Shown here piece by piece: positions 16,842-23,543 of a stretch of DNA of 40,574 nucleotides (its first letter is position 1; every line of letters begins with the position of its first letter). The notes beneath the pieces are model-generated. The model was not told where the DNA came from. It did not search any database and saw only the letters and a program-made list of their open reading frames with translations. The position numbers were made by a program, and so were the translations under genes. This stretch comes from Clostridium sp. CAG:524 (lineage in GTDB: Bacteria > Bacillota_I > Bacilli_A > RF39 > UBA660): positions 59,425 through 99,998 of the forward strand of contig FR880098.1 in NCBI GenBank assembly GCA_000434555.1. Reading direction: 5' to 3'.

Positions 16842-17336
16842 ATGCAAACAACTGGTATAATAAGAAAAATAGATGAACTTGGTAGAATAGTATTACCAAA
16901 AGAATTAAGAAAGTATCTAAATATAAATCCGGGAGACGACTTTCAAATAACAATTGAAAATGAAAAAATAATATTAGAAAAATATTCAAGATTACAAAAT
17001 GAAGAACTAGAGTTAATACATCTTATTAACTGTTTTTCAAGTATAACAAATTATAGTATTTACTTAGTAATAAATAATAAAATAGTAAATAGTGAATATG
17101 AAGAAATTACAAAAGAAGTTCAAAATATTATTCAAGAAAGAAAAATATATATAGATGAAACAAATAAAATAAATATTACAAATACAATCACAAATAAAGA
17201 CAAAATCATAATAAATCCAATTATATTAGATAGCGATTTACTAGGTACAATTATCATAACGGGAAAAGATGGTATTAAAAATATGATAGACATATCAAAG
17301 ATAATTGAAAGAATCATAAAATTAAAATATATGTAA
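16842..17336 (+). CDS. spoVT: SpoVT/AbrB-family transcription regulator
   Basis: SpoVT is a tetrameric AbrB-type regulator active in the B. subtilis forespore. Residues 1-50 form the swapped-hairpin AbrB domain (GIIRKIDELGRIVLPKELR, then LNINPGDDFQI), almost identical to family consensus. Residues 52-164 look like the GAF-like C-terminal domain found in SpoVT. Length (164) is close to B. subtilis SpoVT (178). It follows mfd as in B. subtilis. The leader CTAGGTGATTTAATG carries an AGGTGA ribosome site also used at 39071 and 40207. Its targets in this organism are unknown. Confidence 0.88.
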   Translation: MQTTGIIRKIDELGRIVLPKELRKYLNINPGDDFQITIENEKIILEKYSRLQNEELELIHLINCFSSITNYSIYLVINNKIVNSEYEEITKEVQNIIQERKIYIDETNKINITNTITNKDKIIINPIILDSDLLGTIIITGKDGIKNMIDISKIIERIIKLKYM

Positions 17337-17362
17337 AAATATGTCAAAAAATGTAATATAGA

Positions 17363-17391
17363 TTGAATAAAAATAAATACTTTTGTATTAT
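17363..17391 (+). promoter_or_regulatory. SigA-type promoter for the 17407 ORF and tatD
   Basis: TTGAAT (17363-17368), a 17-base spacer, and TATTAT (17386-17391). The predicted transcript start near 17398 leaves only about nine bases before the ATG at 17407. Confidence 0.55.
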
Positions 17392-17406
17392 TAAATTGTG
17401 ATTATT

Positions 17407-17598
17407 ATGAAAAAAATATTAGGAAATATAAGAAATAAACCTATGATGTCTTTTACTTTGTTTTTATGTACAACTTTATTATTAATGATACTTTTATTAC
17501 TAAATGTGAGTAATATTTATTATATTTTATTAATACCTTTTATTACTTATTATATCAATAAGATAGTTTATATTAAATTATTTGGAATAAATTACTAA
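17407..17598 (+). CDS. Small two-helix membrane protein of unknown function
   Basis: This 63-residue protein has a basic N-terminus (MKKILGNIRNKP) and two hydrophobic segments at about 13-33 and 36-53. I do not recognise the family. The start is the ATG at 17407; a GTG three codons earlier is also possible. No clear Shine-Dalgarno is visible, consistent with a near-leaderless transcript from the promoter just upstream. Its stop overlaps the tatD start (TAATG), so the two genes are probably translated together, although nothing in the sequence links their functions. Confidence 0.65.
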   Translation: MKKILGNIRNKPMMSFTLFLCTTLLLMILLLLNVSNIYYILLIPFITYYINKIVYIKLFGINY

Positions 17599-18338
17599 TG
17601 ATAGATACACATGCTCATATATTAAGTGAGTTTTATGATGATATAGATGAATTAATAGAGGAATTAAAAAGTAAAAATATAATAAAAGTAATAAATTGTG
17701 CAGATTCAATAGAAACATCAAAAGAAGTATTAAATATATATAATAAATATGAGGGATACTTATTGCCAGCAGTAGGAATACACCCTGAAAATATTGATAA
17801 CAGTAATCTTAAGACTATAGAAAATATAATAAAAGAACATAAAGTGTTTGCTATAGGTGAAATAGGTCTTGATTATCATTATAACGATGAAAATAAAGAT
17901 GAACAAAAAGAATATTTTATTAAACAATTAGACCTTGCATTAAAATATGATTTACCAGTAATAATTCATATAAGAGAAGCAATGCAAGAATGTTTTGATA
18001 TACTTAAAACAAGAAAGAATAAAGGAATAATTCATTGTTTTAGTGGAAGTGTTGAAATGGCACGTGAATATATAAAACTCGGATATAAACTTGGTATAGG
18101 AGGAGTTTTAACATTCAAAAATTCTAAACTTTATGAAGTGATAGAAAAAATAGATTTAAAAGATATAGTACTAGAAACAGATAGTCCATTCTTATCACCA
18201 GAACCATTTAGAGGTAAAAAGAATAAACCATGTAATGTTCTTTATGTAGCAAAAAGAATAGCCGAAATAAAAAATATATCATTAGAAGAAGTAATAAATA
18301 CAACAACTGCAACAGCAAATCAAATTTTTGACATTTAA
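17598..18338 (+). CDS. tatD: TatD family 3'-5' deoxyribonuclease
   Basis: This is a TIM-barrel metal-dependent nuclease involved in DNA fragment processing and repair (B. subtilis YabD/DayD). The 246-residue protein has the metal-binding DTHAH at residues 3-7, GEIGLDYHY near 93-101, a conserved IHIRE near 130 and HCFSG near 150, and ETDSPFLSPEPFRGK near 195. Length is typical (about 255). It follows the small membrane ORF with a one-base overlap and precedes the 3D-domain gene, matching B. subtilis yabD-yabE-rnmV-ksgA except that rnmV is missing. Confidence 0.94.
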   Translation: MIDTHAHILSEFYDDIDELIEELKSKNIIKVINCADSIETSKEVLNIYNKYEGYLLPAVGIHPENIDNSNLKTIENIIKEHKVFAIGEIGLDYHYNDENKDEQKEYFIKQLDLALKYDLPVIIHIREAMQECFDILKTRKNKGIIHCFSGSVEMAREYIKLGYKLGIGGVLTFKNSKLYEVIEKIDLKDIVLETDSPFLSPEPFRGKKNKPCNVLYVAKRIAEIKNISLEEVINTTTATANQIFDI

Positions 18339-18375
18339 TAATACTTATTATATAATTTATTTAGGAGTAAGTATT

Positions 18376-18930
18376 ATGAAAAAATATATAAGAAGTAGAA
18401 TATTTATGACAATAAAAGCTTGTATAGCTATCATAATAATTTTTTTCATTGGAAAAGAGAACTATGAAAATAAATCTCTTTCAGTTTCAATGAACACTAA
18501 TCTAAATAAATCAATAGATAAACAAATTATACAAGATTCACAAAATGAATTATATAAAGAAGGAATTTATAATCCATTATATACATTTACTGGTGAATTA
18601 ACTGGATACGCTGGAGATTGTCCTTTATGCTCTGGATATTTAGCATGTCCACCTAGAACAAATGTATTAAAAGAAGGAATATATTATAAAGATAAAACAT
18701 ATGGAACAGTAAGAATAGTAGCTAGTAGTAAGGATTATCCATGCGGTACTATATTAAAATTTAATGTTAACAAGTTATCACAAGAACCTATAATTGCTAT
18801 AGTATTAGATAGAGGAGTAAGTGGAAATGTAATAGATTTACTTACAGAAACAGAAGAAAATGCAATAAAAAATATAGGTAGAGTTAGAAACCTTGAATTT
18901 GAAGTATTAAGAAAAGGATGGAAAAAATGA
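18376..18930 (+). CDS. Secreted 3D-domain (YabE/YuiC-type) cell-wall protein
   Basis: The 184-residue protein has an N-terminal signal-anchor at about 10-25. After a short linker comes a 3D double-psi beta-barrel domain, related to MltA-type lytic transglycosylases. Visible motifs are GTVRIVASSKDYPCGTILKF and VLDRGVSGNVIDLLTET with the conserved acidic residues. It may cleave peptidoglycan. B. subtilis YabE at this position is 437 residues and adds DUF348 and G5 domains, all absent here. Cysteines cluster in GDCPLCSGYLACPP, which could form disulfides. TTAGGAG supports the ATG at 18376; an earlier in-frame ATG at 18328 lies in tatD. Its TGA overlaps the rsmA start. Confidence 0.82.
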   Translation: MKKYIRSRIFMTIKACIAIIIIFFIGKENYENKSLSVSMNTNLNKSIDKQIIQDSQNELYKEGIYNPLYTFTGELTGYAGDCPLCSGYLACPPRTNVLKEGIYYKDKTYGTVRIVASSKDYPCGTILKFNVNKLSQEPIIAIVLDRGVSGNVIDLLTETEENAIKNIGRVRNLEFEVLRKGWKK

Positions 18931-19715
18931 GTAATTTTGAATATAAAAAATCTTTAGGACAAAACTTTCTACAAGATCAAAATATAATTAATAAAATTGC
19001 TTCATCATTAACCCCATCCAAAAACGATTTAATAATAGAAATAGGGCCAGGTGCAGGAGCACTTACAAAAGAACTAGTTAAAAAAGAATGTGATGTAATT
19101 TGCTTTGAAATAGATAAAAGATTAGAAAATATTTTAAATAAATTAGAAAGTGATAATAATAATTTAAAAGTAATATTTGAAGACTTTTTGAAAGTAAACA
19201 TTAAAACTTACATAGATACAAAAAAATACGATAAACTATACTTCGTAGGTAATCTTCCATATTATATAACAACAGCAATTATAAATAAAATAATAAAAGA
19301 ATCAACTCCATATGAAATAGTAATAATGGTGCAAAAAGAAGTAGCTGAAAGATTTAATGCAACACCTGGTTCAAGAGAATATGGTTCATTATCAGTATTC
19401 TTACAATATAATTTTAAAATAGAAAAAGTTTGTGATGTTAATAAGAAGTGTTTTGAACCAATACCTAAAGTAGATAGTACTGTCATAAAATTTAAAACAA
19501 CATCAAAATATAAAGAAAAAGTAAAAAATGAAGATAAATTTTATAAAATAATTAAAGATTCATTCACACATAAAAGAAAAAATTTAAGAAATAACTTAAT
19601 GAACTATGATTTATCAAAAATAGAAGAAATACTAAAAAAATATAATAAAGACTTAACTTCAAGAGCAGAATCATTAACAATAGAAGAATTTATAGAAATA
19701 TCAAATAATTTATAG
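18927..19715 (+). CDS. rsmA: 16S rRNA dimethyladenosine transferase RsmA (KsgA)
   Basis: RsmA dimethylates A1518 and A1519 near the 3' end of 16S rRNA, a late quality step of 30S assembly. The 262-residue product opens with KKSLGQNFLQD, the family signature KxxGQNFL. The SAM motif is IEIGPGAGALTKEL and the catalytic motif is NLPYYIT near residue 110. The ATG at 18927 overlaps the upstream TGA and sits 9 bases after AAAAGG. An ATG at 18918 is in frame but would place the ribosome site too close. RsmA loss gives kasugamycin resistance in other bacteria; this copy looks intact. Confidence 0.96.
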   Translation: MSNFEYKKSLGQNFLQDQNIINKIASSLTPSKNDLIIEIGPGAGALTKELVKKECDVICFEIDKRLENILNKLESDNNNLKVIFEDFLKVNIKTYIDTKKYDKLYFVGNLPYYITTAIINKIIKESTPYEIVIMVQKEVAERFNATPGSREYGSLSVFLQYNFKIEKVCDVNKKCFEPIPKVDSTVIKFKTTSKYKEKVKNEDKFYKIIKDSFTHKRKNLRNNLMNYDLSKIEEILKKYNKDLTSRAESLTIEEFIEISNNL

Positions 19716-19767
19716 TGAAAACAAATTATCAAAATAGTTTGACTTAGATAATTTAATGTAGAGTTTT

Positions 19768-19822
19768 ATAACATAACAAGATAACGCAATGGAAGATAGC
19801 ATAAATGTTATCTCTTTTTTTA
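19768..19822 (+). terminator. Hairpin with T-run between rsmA and yabG
   Basis: A 7-bp stem (19779-19785 with 19807-19813) is followed by a T-rich run, consistent with an rsmA terminator. The same 3' arm can instead pair with 19768-19774 (ATAACAT with ATGTTAT, 7 bp). Two mutually exclusive hairpins are therefore possible. The stems are short, A+T-rich and have large loops, so confidence is limited. Confidence 0.45.
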
Positions 19823-19871
19823 TGCATAAAATCATTTTCAAAACAATATATTTAATCAAGGCGAGGGAACT

Positions 19872-20627
19872 ATGTTAAAAGTTGGAGATTATGTGACACG
19901 TAAAAAATACGGAAATGATATTCTATTTAAAGTAGATAAAATCGTTAATAATACAGTTTATCTAAAAGGAGTAGACATTAGATTATACGCTGATTCTTCA
20001 AAGGAAGATTTAATATTATCATCATTTTCTAAAAAAAAAGACGATTTTGACAAAATAAGAGAACTAAATATTAAAGATTTTTTCTATATTCCAGGAACAA
20101 TATTGCATTTAGATGCAGATCAAGAATACATAGATAAATGTAATGAATATTACAAAACTCAACAAATAAAAGTATTTTCATATAGATATAAAGAAAGTGA
20201 ATTTAAAGACAAAGTAATTAGTTTAATAAAAAAACATAATCCTAAAGTATTAGTTATAACAGGACATGATGCTTACTACACAAAAAGAAAAAATAATGAA
20301 AATTATAAGAATAGTAAATATTTTGTTGAAACTGTAAAAGAAGTAAGAAAAGTTAAAAATCAAAATGATCTCGCTATTGTCGCAGGAGCATGTGGTAGTG
20401 ATTTTATATCACTAATAAAAGCAGGTTCAACATATGCTTCCAGTCCAGCACATGTAAATATTCATGCATTAGACCCAGCAATTATTGCATCAGGTATAGC
20501 ACTCACAGACATTAATGAGCAAGTTGATATGGAAAAAATAATAAAAAAAACAAAATACAAAAGCGATGGAATTGGAGGTATAAAATCAAAAGGTATGATG
20601 ATAAGTGTATATCCAAGAAAGGAATAA
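19872..20627 (+). CDS. yabG: Sporulation-type cysteine peptidase YabG
   Basis: YabG is a sporulation protease that processes coat or cortex proteins in Bacillus and Clostridioides. The 251-residue product starts MLKVGDYVTRKKYGNDILFK, the family's N-terminal barrel. The likely catalytic Cys is C174 in VAGACGSDF, and the partner His is H132 in ITGHDAYY. The segment ASSPAHVNIHALDPA is strongly conserved. It is shorter than B. subtilis YabG (290). Gene order rsmA-yabG-veg matches B. subtilis. Ribosome site GGCGAGGG lies just upstream. The key residues appear intact, so an active peptidase is likely. Confidence 0.92.
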   Translation: MLKVGDYVTRKKYGNDILFKVDKIVNNTVYLKGVDIRLYADSSKEDLILSSFSKKKDDFDKIRELNIKDFFYIPGTILHLDADQEYIDKCNEYYKTQQIKVFSYRYKESEFKDKVISLIKKHNPKVLVITGHDAYYTKRKNNENYKNSKYFVETVKEVRKVKNQNDLAIVAGACGSDFISLIKAGSTYASSPAHVNIHALDPAIIASGIALTDINEQVDMEKIIKKTKYKSDGIGGIKSKGMMISVYPRKE

Positions 20628-20628
20628 A

Positions 20629-20841
20629 ATGAACATAAATAAAATAAAAGAAGAAGTGTACAAATTAAAAGATAAAAAATTAAAAATTAAAGTAGTAATG
20701 AGAAGAAATAAATATGAATATTTAGAAGGTACAATAAAAGATTTTCATTCAAATATTTTTACAATTGATACCAATAAAGGATTGAGATCTTTTACATATG
20801 CTGATGTTGCTACAAAATCAGTAATATTAAGTAAAATTTGA
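20629..20841 (+). CDS. veg: Veg protein
   Basis: Veg is a small, strongly expressed Firmicutes protein of poorly defined role; in B. subtilis it stimulates biofilm gene expression. The 70-residue product has the typical KIKEEVYKLKDKKLKIKV start, the central GTIKDFHSNIFTI and the RSFTYADVATKSV tail. The ATG at 20629 follows AAAGGA and lies one base after the yabG stop. An upstream in-frame start at 20605 would overlap yabG by eight codons. It ends in TGA, and the spoVG promoter region overlaps its last codons. Confidence 0.92.
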   Translation: MNINKIKEEVYKLKDKKLKIKVVMRRNKYEYLEGTIKDFHSNIFTIDTNKGLRSFTYADVATKSVILSKI

Positions 20842-20850
20842 CAAAATCAA

Positions 20851-20879
20851 TTGAAAAAGCACTTTAATTATATTATAAT
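20851..20879 (+). promoter_or_regulatory. Promoter for spoVG
   Basis: TTGAAA (20851-20856), a 17-base spacer and TATAAT (20874-20879), a good SigA-type promoter. In B. subtilis spoVG is SigH-dependent; nothing SigH-like is obvious here. A TTGACA at 20838-20843 is too far from this -10. Confidence 0.72.
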
Positions 20880-20908
20880 TATATTATCTAATTATTAAGG
20901 AGGAAGTC

Positions 20909-21199
20909 ATGGAAATTACAGATGTAAGAGTAAAATTAGAAAAAAGAGATAATGGAAAAATGAAAGGTAGAGCAAACATTGTTATTGATAATGCCGTAGC
21001 AATTCGTGACATTAGAATTTTAGAAGGTGACAATGGAATGTTTATAGCAATGCCAAGTCGTAAAACACCTACAGGAAAGTATGTAGATCAAGCACATCCA
21101 ATTAATAAAGAAGTAAGAAAACAATTTGAAGATGCTATCTTTGCTGCATATGAAAAAGCTCTTGAAGAAGGAGAAGACGCTGAGGAAGTTGAAGAATAA
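20909..21199 (+). CDS. spoVG: Septation/regulatory RNA-binding protein SpoVG
   Basis: SpoVG is a small nucleic-acid-binding regulator that affects septation, virulence and sporulation genes in Firmicutes. The 96-residue product is nearly canonical: EITDVRVKLEKRDNGKMKG at the start, FIAMPSRKTPTGKYVDQAHP in the middle and an acidic tail. The helix region INKEVRKQFEDAIFAAYEKAL closes the domain. AAGGAGG is a perfect ribosome site. Its own promoter and a following terminator make it a single-gene unit between veg and yabP. SpoVG occurs in non-sporulating bacteria, so it does not by itself indicate spores. Confidence 0.96.
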   Translation: MEITDVRVKLEKRDNGKMKGRANIVIDNAVAIRDIRILEGDNGMFIAMPSRKTPTGKYVDQAHPINKEVRKQFEDAIFAAYEKALEEGEDAEEVEE

Positions 21200-21204
21200 A
21201 TAAT

Positions 21205-21229
21205 AAGGCTACATTAAGTAGTCTTTTTT
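21205..21229 (+). terminator. Terminator after spoVG
   Basis: Stem AAGGCTAC (21205-21212) pairs with GTAGTCTT (21218-21225) with one G-U pair, loop ATTAA, followed by a T-run. Confidence 0.82.
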
Positions 21230-21273
21230 CATAGTTTAAAAAGAACTTCATATAATTAAATGGAGGAATAACT

Positions 21274-21561
21274 ATGGATAAAAAAGATATAACAGATTCA
21301 TTTAATCATATAATTACAATTACAGAGAGAAAAACAATAATACTTTCAGGAATAAAGAAATTAAATAGTTTTGATGATACAGAATTCTTCGTAGACAGTA
21401 TCATGGGACCAATAATCATAAAAGGAGAAAATTTAGAACTACTAAAATTAGATACATTTCAAGGAAACTTATCAATAAAAGGAAAAATATTTTCGGTAAT
21501 GTATTTAGATGATAATAAAAAAGTAAAAGCAGAAAGCATAATGGCTAGGTTATTTAAATAA
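21274..21561 (+). CDS. yabP: Sporulation protein YabP
   Basis: YabP is a small sporulation-associated protein of the YabP/YqfC family, produced in the mother cell in B. subtilis and needed for spore morphogenesis. The 95-residue product shows the family pattern: NHIITITERKTIILSGIKKL, DDTEFFVDSIMGPIIIKGENL and KLDTFQGNLSIKGKI. The final part keeps the SIMARLFK ending common in this group. The ATG follows TGGAGGA. The stop overlaps the first base of yabQ (TAATG). It is followed by yabQ and divIC as in B. subtilis. Confidence 0.88.
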   Translation: MDKKDITDSFNHIITITERKTIILSGIKKLNSFDDTEFFVDSIMGPIIIKGENLELLKLDTFQGNLSIKGKIFSVMYLDDNKKVKAESIMARLFK

Positions 21562-21830
21562 TGACACTAACAGAACAAATACTATCATTCCTATTTTCTT
21601 TTTTATATGGAATAATAACATTCTTTATCTTTAAAATCATCAAAAAATACATCTACAATGTAAAGAAAATATATAATTTTCTAAATTCATTACTATTTTT
21701 CACAAATATAACACTTATATATTTTAAAATATTCTATTGTATTAATGGAGGAATAATAAAATTATATTTTATATTAATTACAACAATAACATTTCTATAT
21801 TTAAATAAAAAATTTACAAAAAATATGTAA
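21561..21830 (+). CDS. yabQ: Sporulation membrane protein YabQ
   Basis: YabQ is a polytopic membrane protein required for cortex formation in B. subtilis. The 89-residue product starts MTLTEQILSFLFSFLYGIIT, the family's first helix and FLYG motif. Further hydrophobic segments lie at about 41-60 and 66-82, and INGGIIKLYFIL matches the family's NGG-x-x-RLY region. It is much shorter than B. subtilis YabQ (211). The one-base overlap with yabP couples translation. Assignment rests on motifs plus the exact yabP-yabQ-divIC order. Confidence 0.82.
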   Translation: MTLTEQILSFLFSFLYGIITFFIFKIIKKYIYNVKKIYNFLNSLLFFTNITLIYFKIFYCINGGIIKLYFILITTITFLYLNKKFTKNM

Positions 21831-21846
21831 AAAAATGTGTTATCAA

Positions 21847-21875
21847 TTGTAATTATTAGTTGATAAAGATATAAT
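21847..21875 (+). promoter_or_regulatory. Candidate promoter for divIC
   Basis: TTGTAA (21847-21852), 17 bases, TATAAT (21870-21875). An inverted repeat TTATCAA/TTGATAA (21840-21846 and 21860-21866) overlaps the -35 and spacer and may be an operator. Confidence 0.55.
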
Positions 21876-21897
21876 TATAAGTGAAAATGGGGTTAGT

Positions 21898-22188
21898 ATG
21901 AAAAAGGTTAGTCAAAAAACAAAGTTTAGAGTGACTTTTTTAACAATAGGGTTTATAATATCTATTGTGATTTTTGCATCTACAATTTTTTCTTATAATA
22001 CTCAAATAAATAATAATAAAAAAGAAATATCAGATTTGGAAAAAAAATACAATGAAGAATTAGAACTAGAAGAAGAGTATAAAGATCAAATAAATAAGTT
22101 GCAAGATCCAGAATATGTTGCGAGAAGAATACGTGAGAAACATTTATATTCTGGCAAAAATGAGATAGTAATAAAAATAGAAGATTAG
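21898..22188 (+). CDS. divIC: Septum formation protein DivIC (FtsB-like)
   Basis: DivIC joins FtsL and DivIB in the divisome to activate septal wall synthesis. The 96-residue protein has a short cytoplasmic basic start (MKKVSQKTKFRVT), one membrane span (about 14-34), an extracytoplasmic coiled coil with regular Glu/Lys/Leu heptads (about 38-65), then the family's DPEYVARRIREKHLYSGKNE region. Length agrees with B. subtilis DivIC (125) minus loop residues. It sits 12 bases before tilS. GGGGTTAGT provides a modest ribosome site. Confidence 0.9.
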   Translation: MKKVSQKTKFRVTFLTIGFIISIVIFASTIFSYNTQINNNKKEISDLEKKYNEELELEEEYKDQINKLQDPEYVARRIREKHLYSGKNEIVIKIED

Positions 22189-22200
22189 AAAGGCTTTGAT

Positions 22201-23526
22201 ATGGAAGAAGTATATAATTTTATTAGAAAAGAAATAGGTCTTTCAGTAGGAGATACAATAGTAGTAGGTGTTTCAGGTGGACCAGATTCAATGGCACTAT
22301 TATATATATTAAATGAATTTAAAAATAAAATGGATTTAAATATAATATGTGCTCATGTAAATCATAATAAAAGAAAAGAAAGTGAACAAGAAAAAATAGA
22401 CTTAGAAAATTATTGTAAGAAAAATAATATAACATTTGAATACATAAAAGTAACTAATTGGGGAGATGATAATTTTCATAATGAAGCAAGAAGTGTAAGA
22501 TATAACTTCTTTGAAGAATTAGTATACAATTATGGAGCAAAATATTTAATGACAGCTCATCAAGGTGATGACTTAATTGAAACAATACTTATGAGAATAG
22601 TAAGAGGTTCAACATTAAAAGGATATAGTGGATTTAGTAGAATAGTTGATAAAGGAGATTATAAGATAATAAGACCACTTATAACAGTAACAAAAGATGA
22701 AATACTAAAATTCGATGAAAAAAATGGAATACAATATGCTATAGATGAATCAAATAATGAAGATCACTATACAAGAAATAGATATAGACATACAGTCTTA
22801 CCATTCTTAAAACAAGAGGAACCAAATATACATAAAAAGTTCTTAAAATTTAGTGAAACACTTCTTAAAAATAGTAACTACATAGACTCAGTAGCTAGTA
22901 AAGAATTTAATAAAGTATTTCAAAATGGTAACCTAGATATTGATAAATTTAAATCATTAGACCCAGTAATTCAAACAAAAATAATATATAATATATTAGA
23001 AAAGATATATGGAGATGACCTATTGATAGTAGGAAATGCTCATGTAGACTTAATATTTGGCTTAATAAGTTCAAATAAATCAAATAGTGTAGTTCATTTA
23101 CCAAACAATGTAATAGTAGTAAAATCATATAATGAATTAACATTTAGTTATGATGATGATGTTAATGATCAATATGAAATACAAATAGATGAAATAGTTA
23201 ATCTACCAAATGGAAAAATAATAGAAAAAGTAGATGAAACAAATGATACATCAAATTACACAATTAAATTAAATAGTAAAGAAGTAACACTTCCATTGTA
23301 CGTAAGAAATAGACGTGATGGAGATAAAATAAAACTAAAAGGACTTAATGCATATAAAAAAGTAAGTGAAATATTTATAAATGAAAAAATAAAAACAAGT
23401 GATAGAAACTCTTGGCCAGTAGTATTAGATTCAAAAGAAGAAATAGTATGGCTTCCAGGATTAAAAAAGTCAAATCTTGACAAGAAAAATACTGAAGAGT
23501 ATGATATAATACTAAGATATTATTAA
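22201..23526 (+). CDS. tilS: tRNA(Ile)-lysidine synthase
   Basis: TilS adds lysine to C34 of the CAU-anticodon tRNA-Ile so that it reads AUA, an essential step in AT-rich genomes with many AUA codons. The 441-residue product has the PP-loop SGGPDS at residues 25-30 and AHVNHNKR at about 56-63, followed by AHQGDDLIETILMRI. The RGSTLKGYSGF region and the C-terminal substrate-binding domain (RNRRDGDKIKLKG) are clear. It lies between divIC and ftsH; the hprT gene that separates them in B. subtilis is absent here. GAAAGG supports the ATG. Confidence 0.95.
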   Translation: MEEVYNFIRKEIGLSVGDTIVVGVSGGPDSMALLYILNEFKNKMDLNIICAHVNHNKRKESEQEKIDLENYCKKNNITFEYIKVTNWGDDNFHNEARSVRYNFFEELVYNYGAKYLMTAHQGDDLIETILMRIVRGSTLKGYSGFSRIVDKGDYKIIRPLITVTKDEILKFDEKNGIQYAIDESNNEDHYTRNRYRHTVLPFLKQEEPNIHKKFLKFSETLLKNSNYIDSVASKEFNKVFQNGNLDIDKFKSLDPVIQTKIIYNILEKIYGDDLLIVGNAHVDLIFGLISSNKSNSVVHLPNNVIVVKSYNELTFSYDDDVNDQYEIQIDEIVNLPNGKIIEKVDETNDTSNYTIKLNSKEVTLPLYVRNRRDGDKIKLKGLNAYKKVSEIFINEKIKTSDRNSWPVVLDSKEEIVWLPGLKKSNLDKKNTEEYDIILRYY

Positions 23527-23543
23527 AAGAAAGGAAAGAAGCA

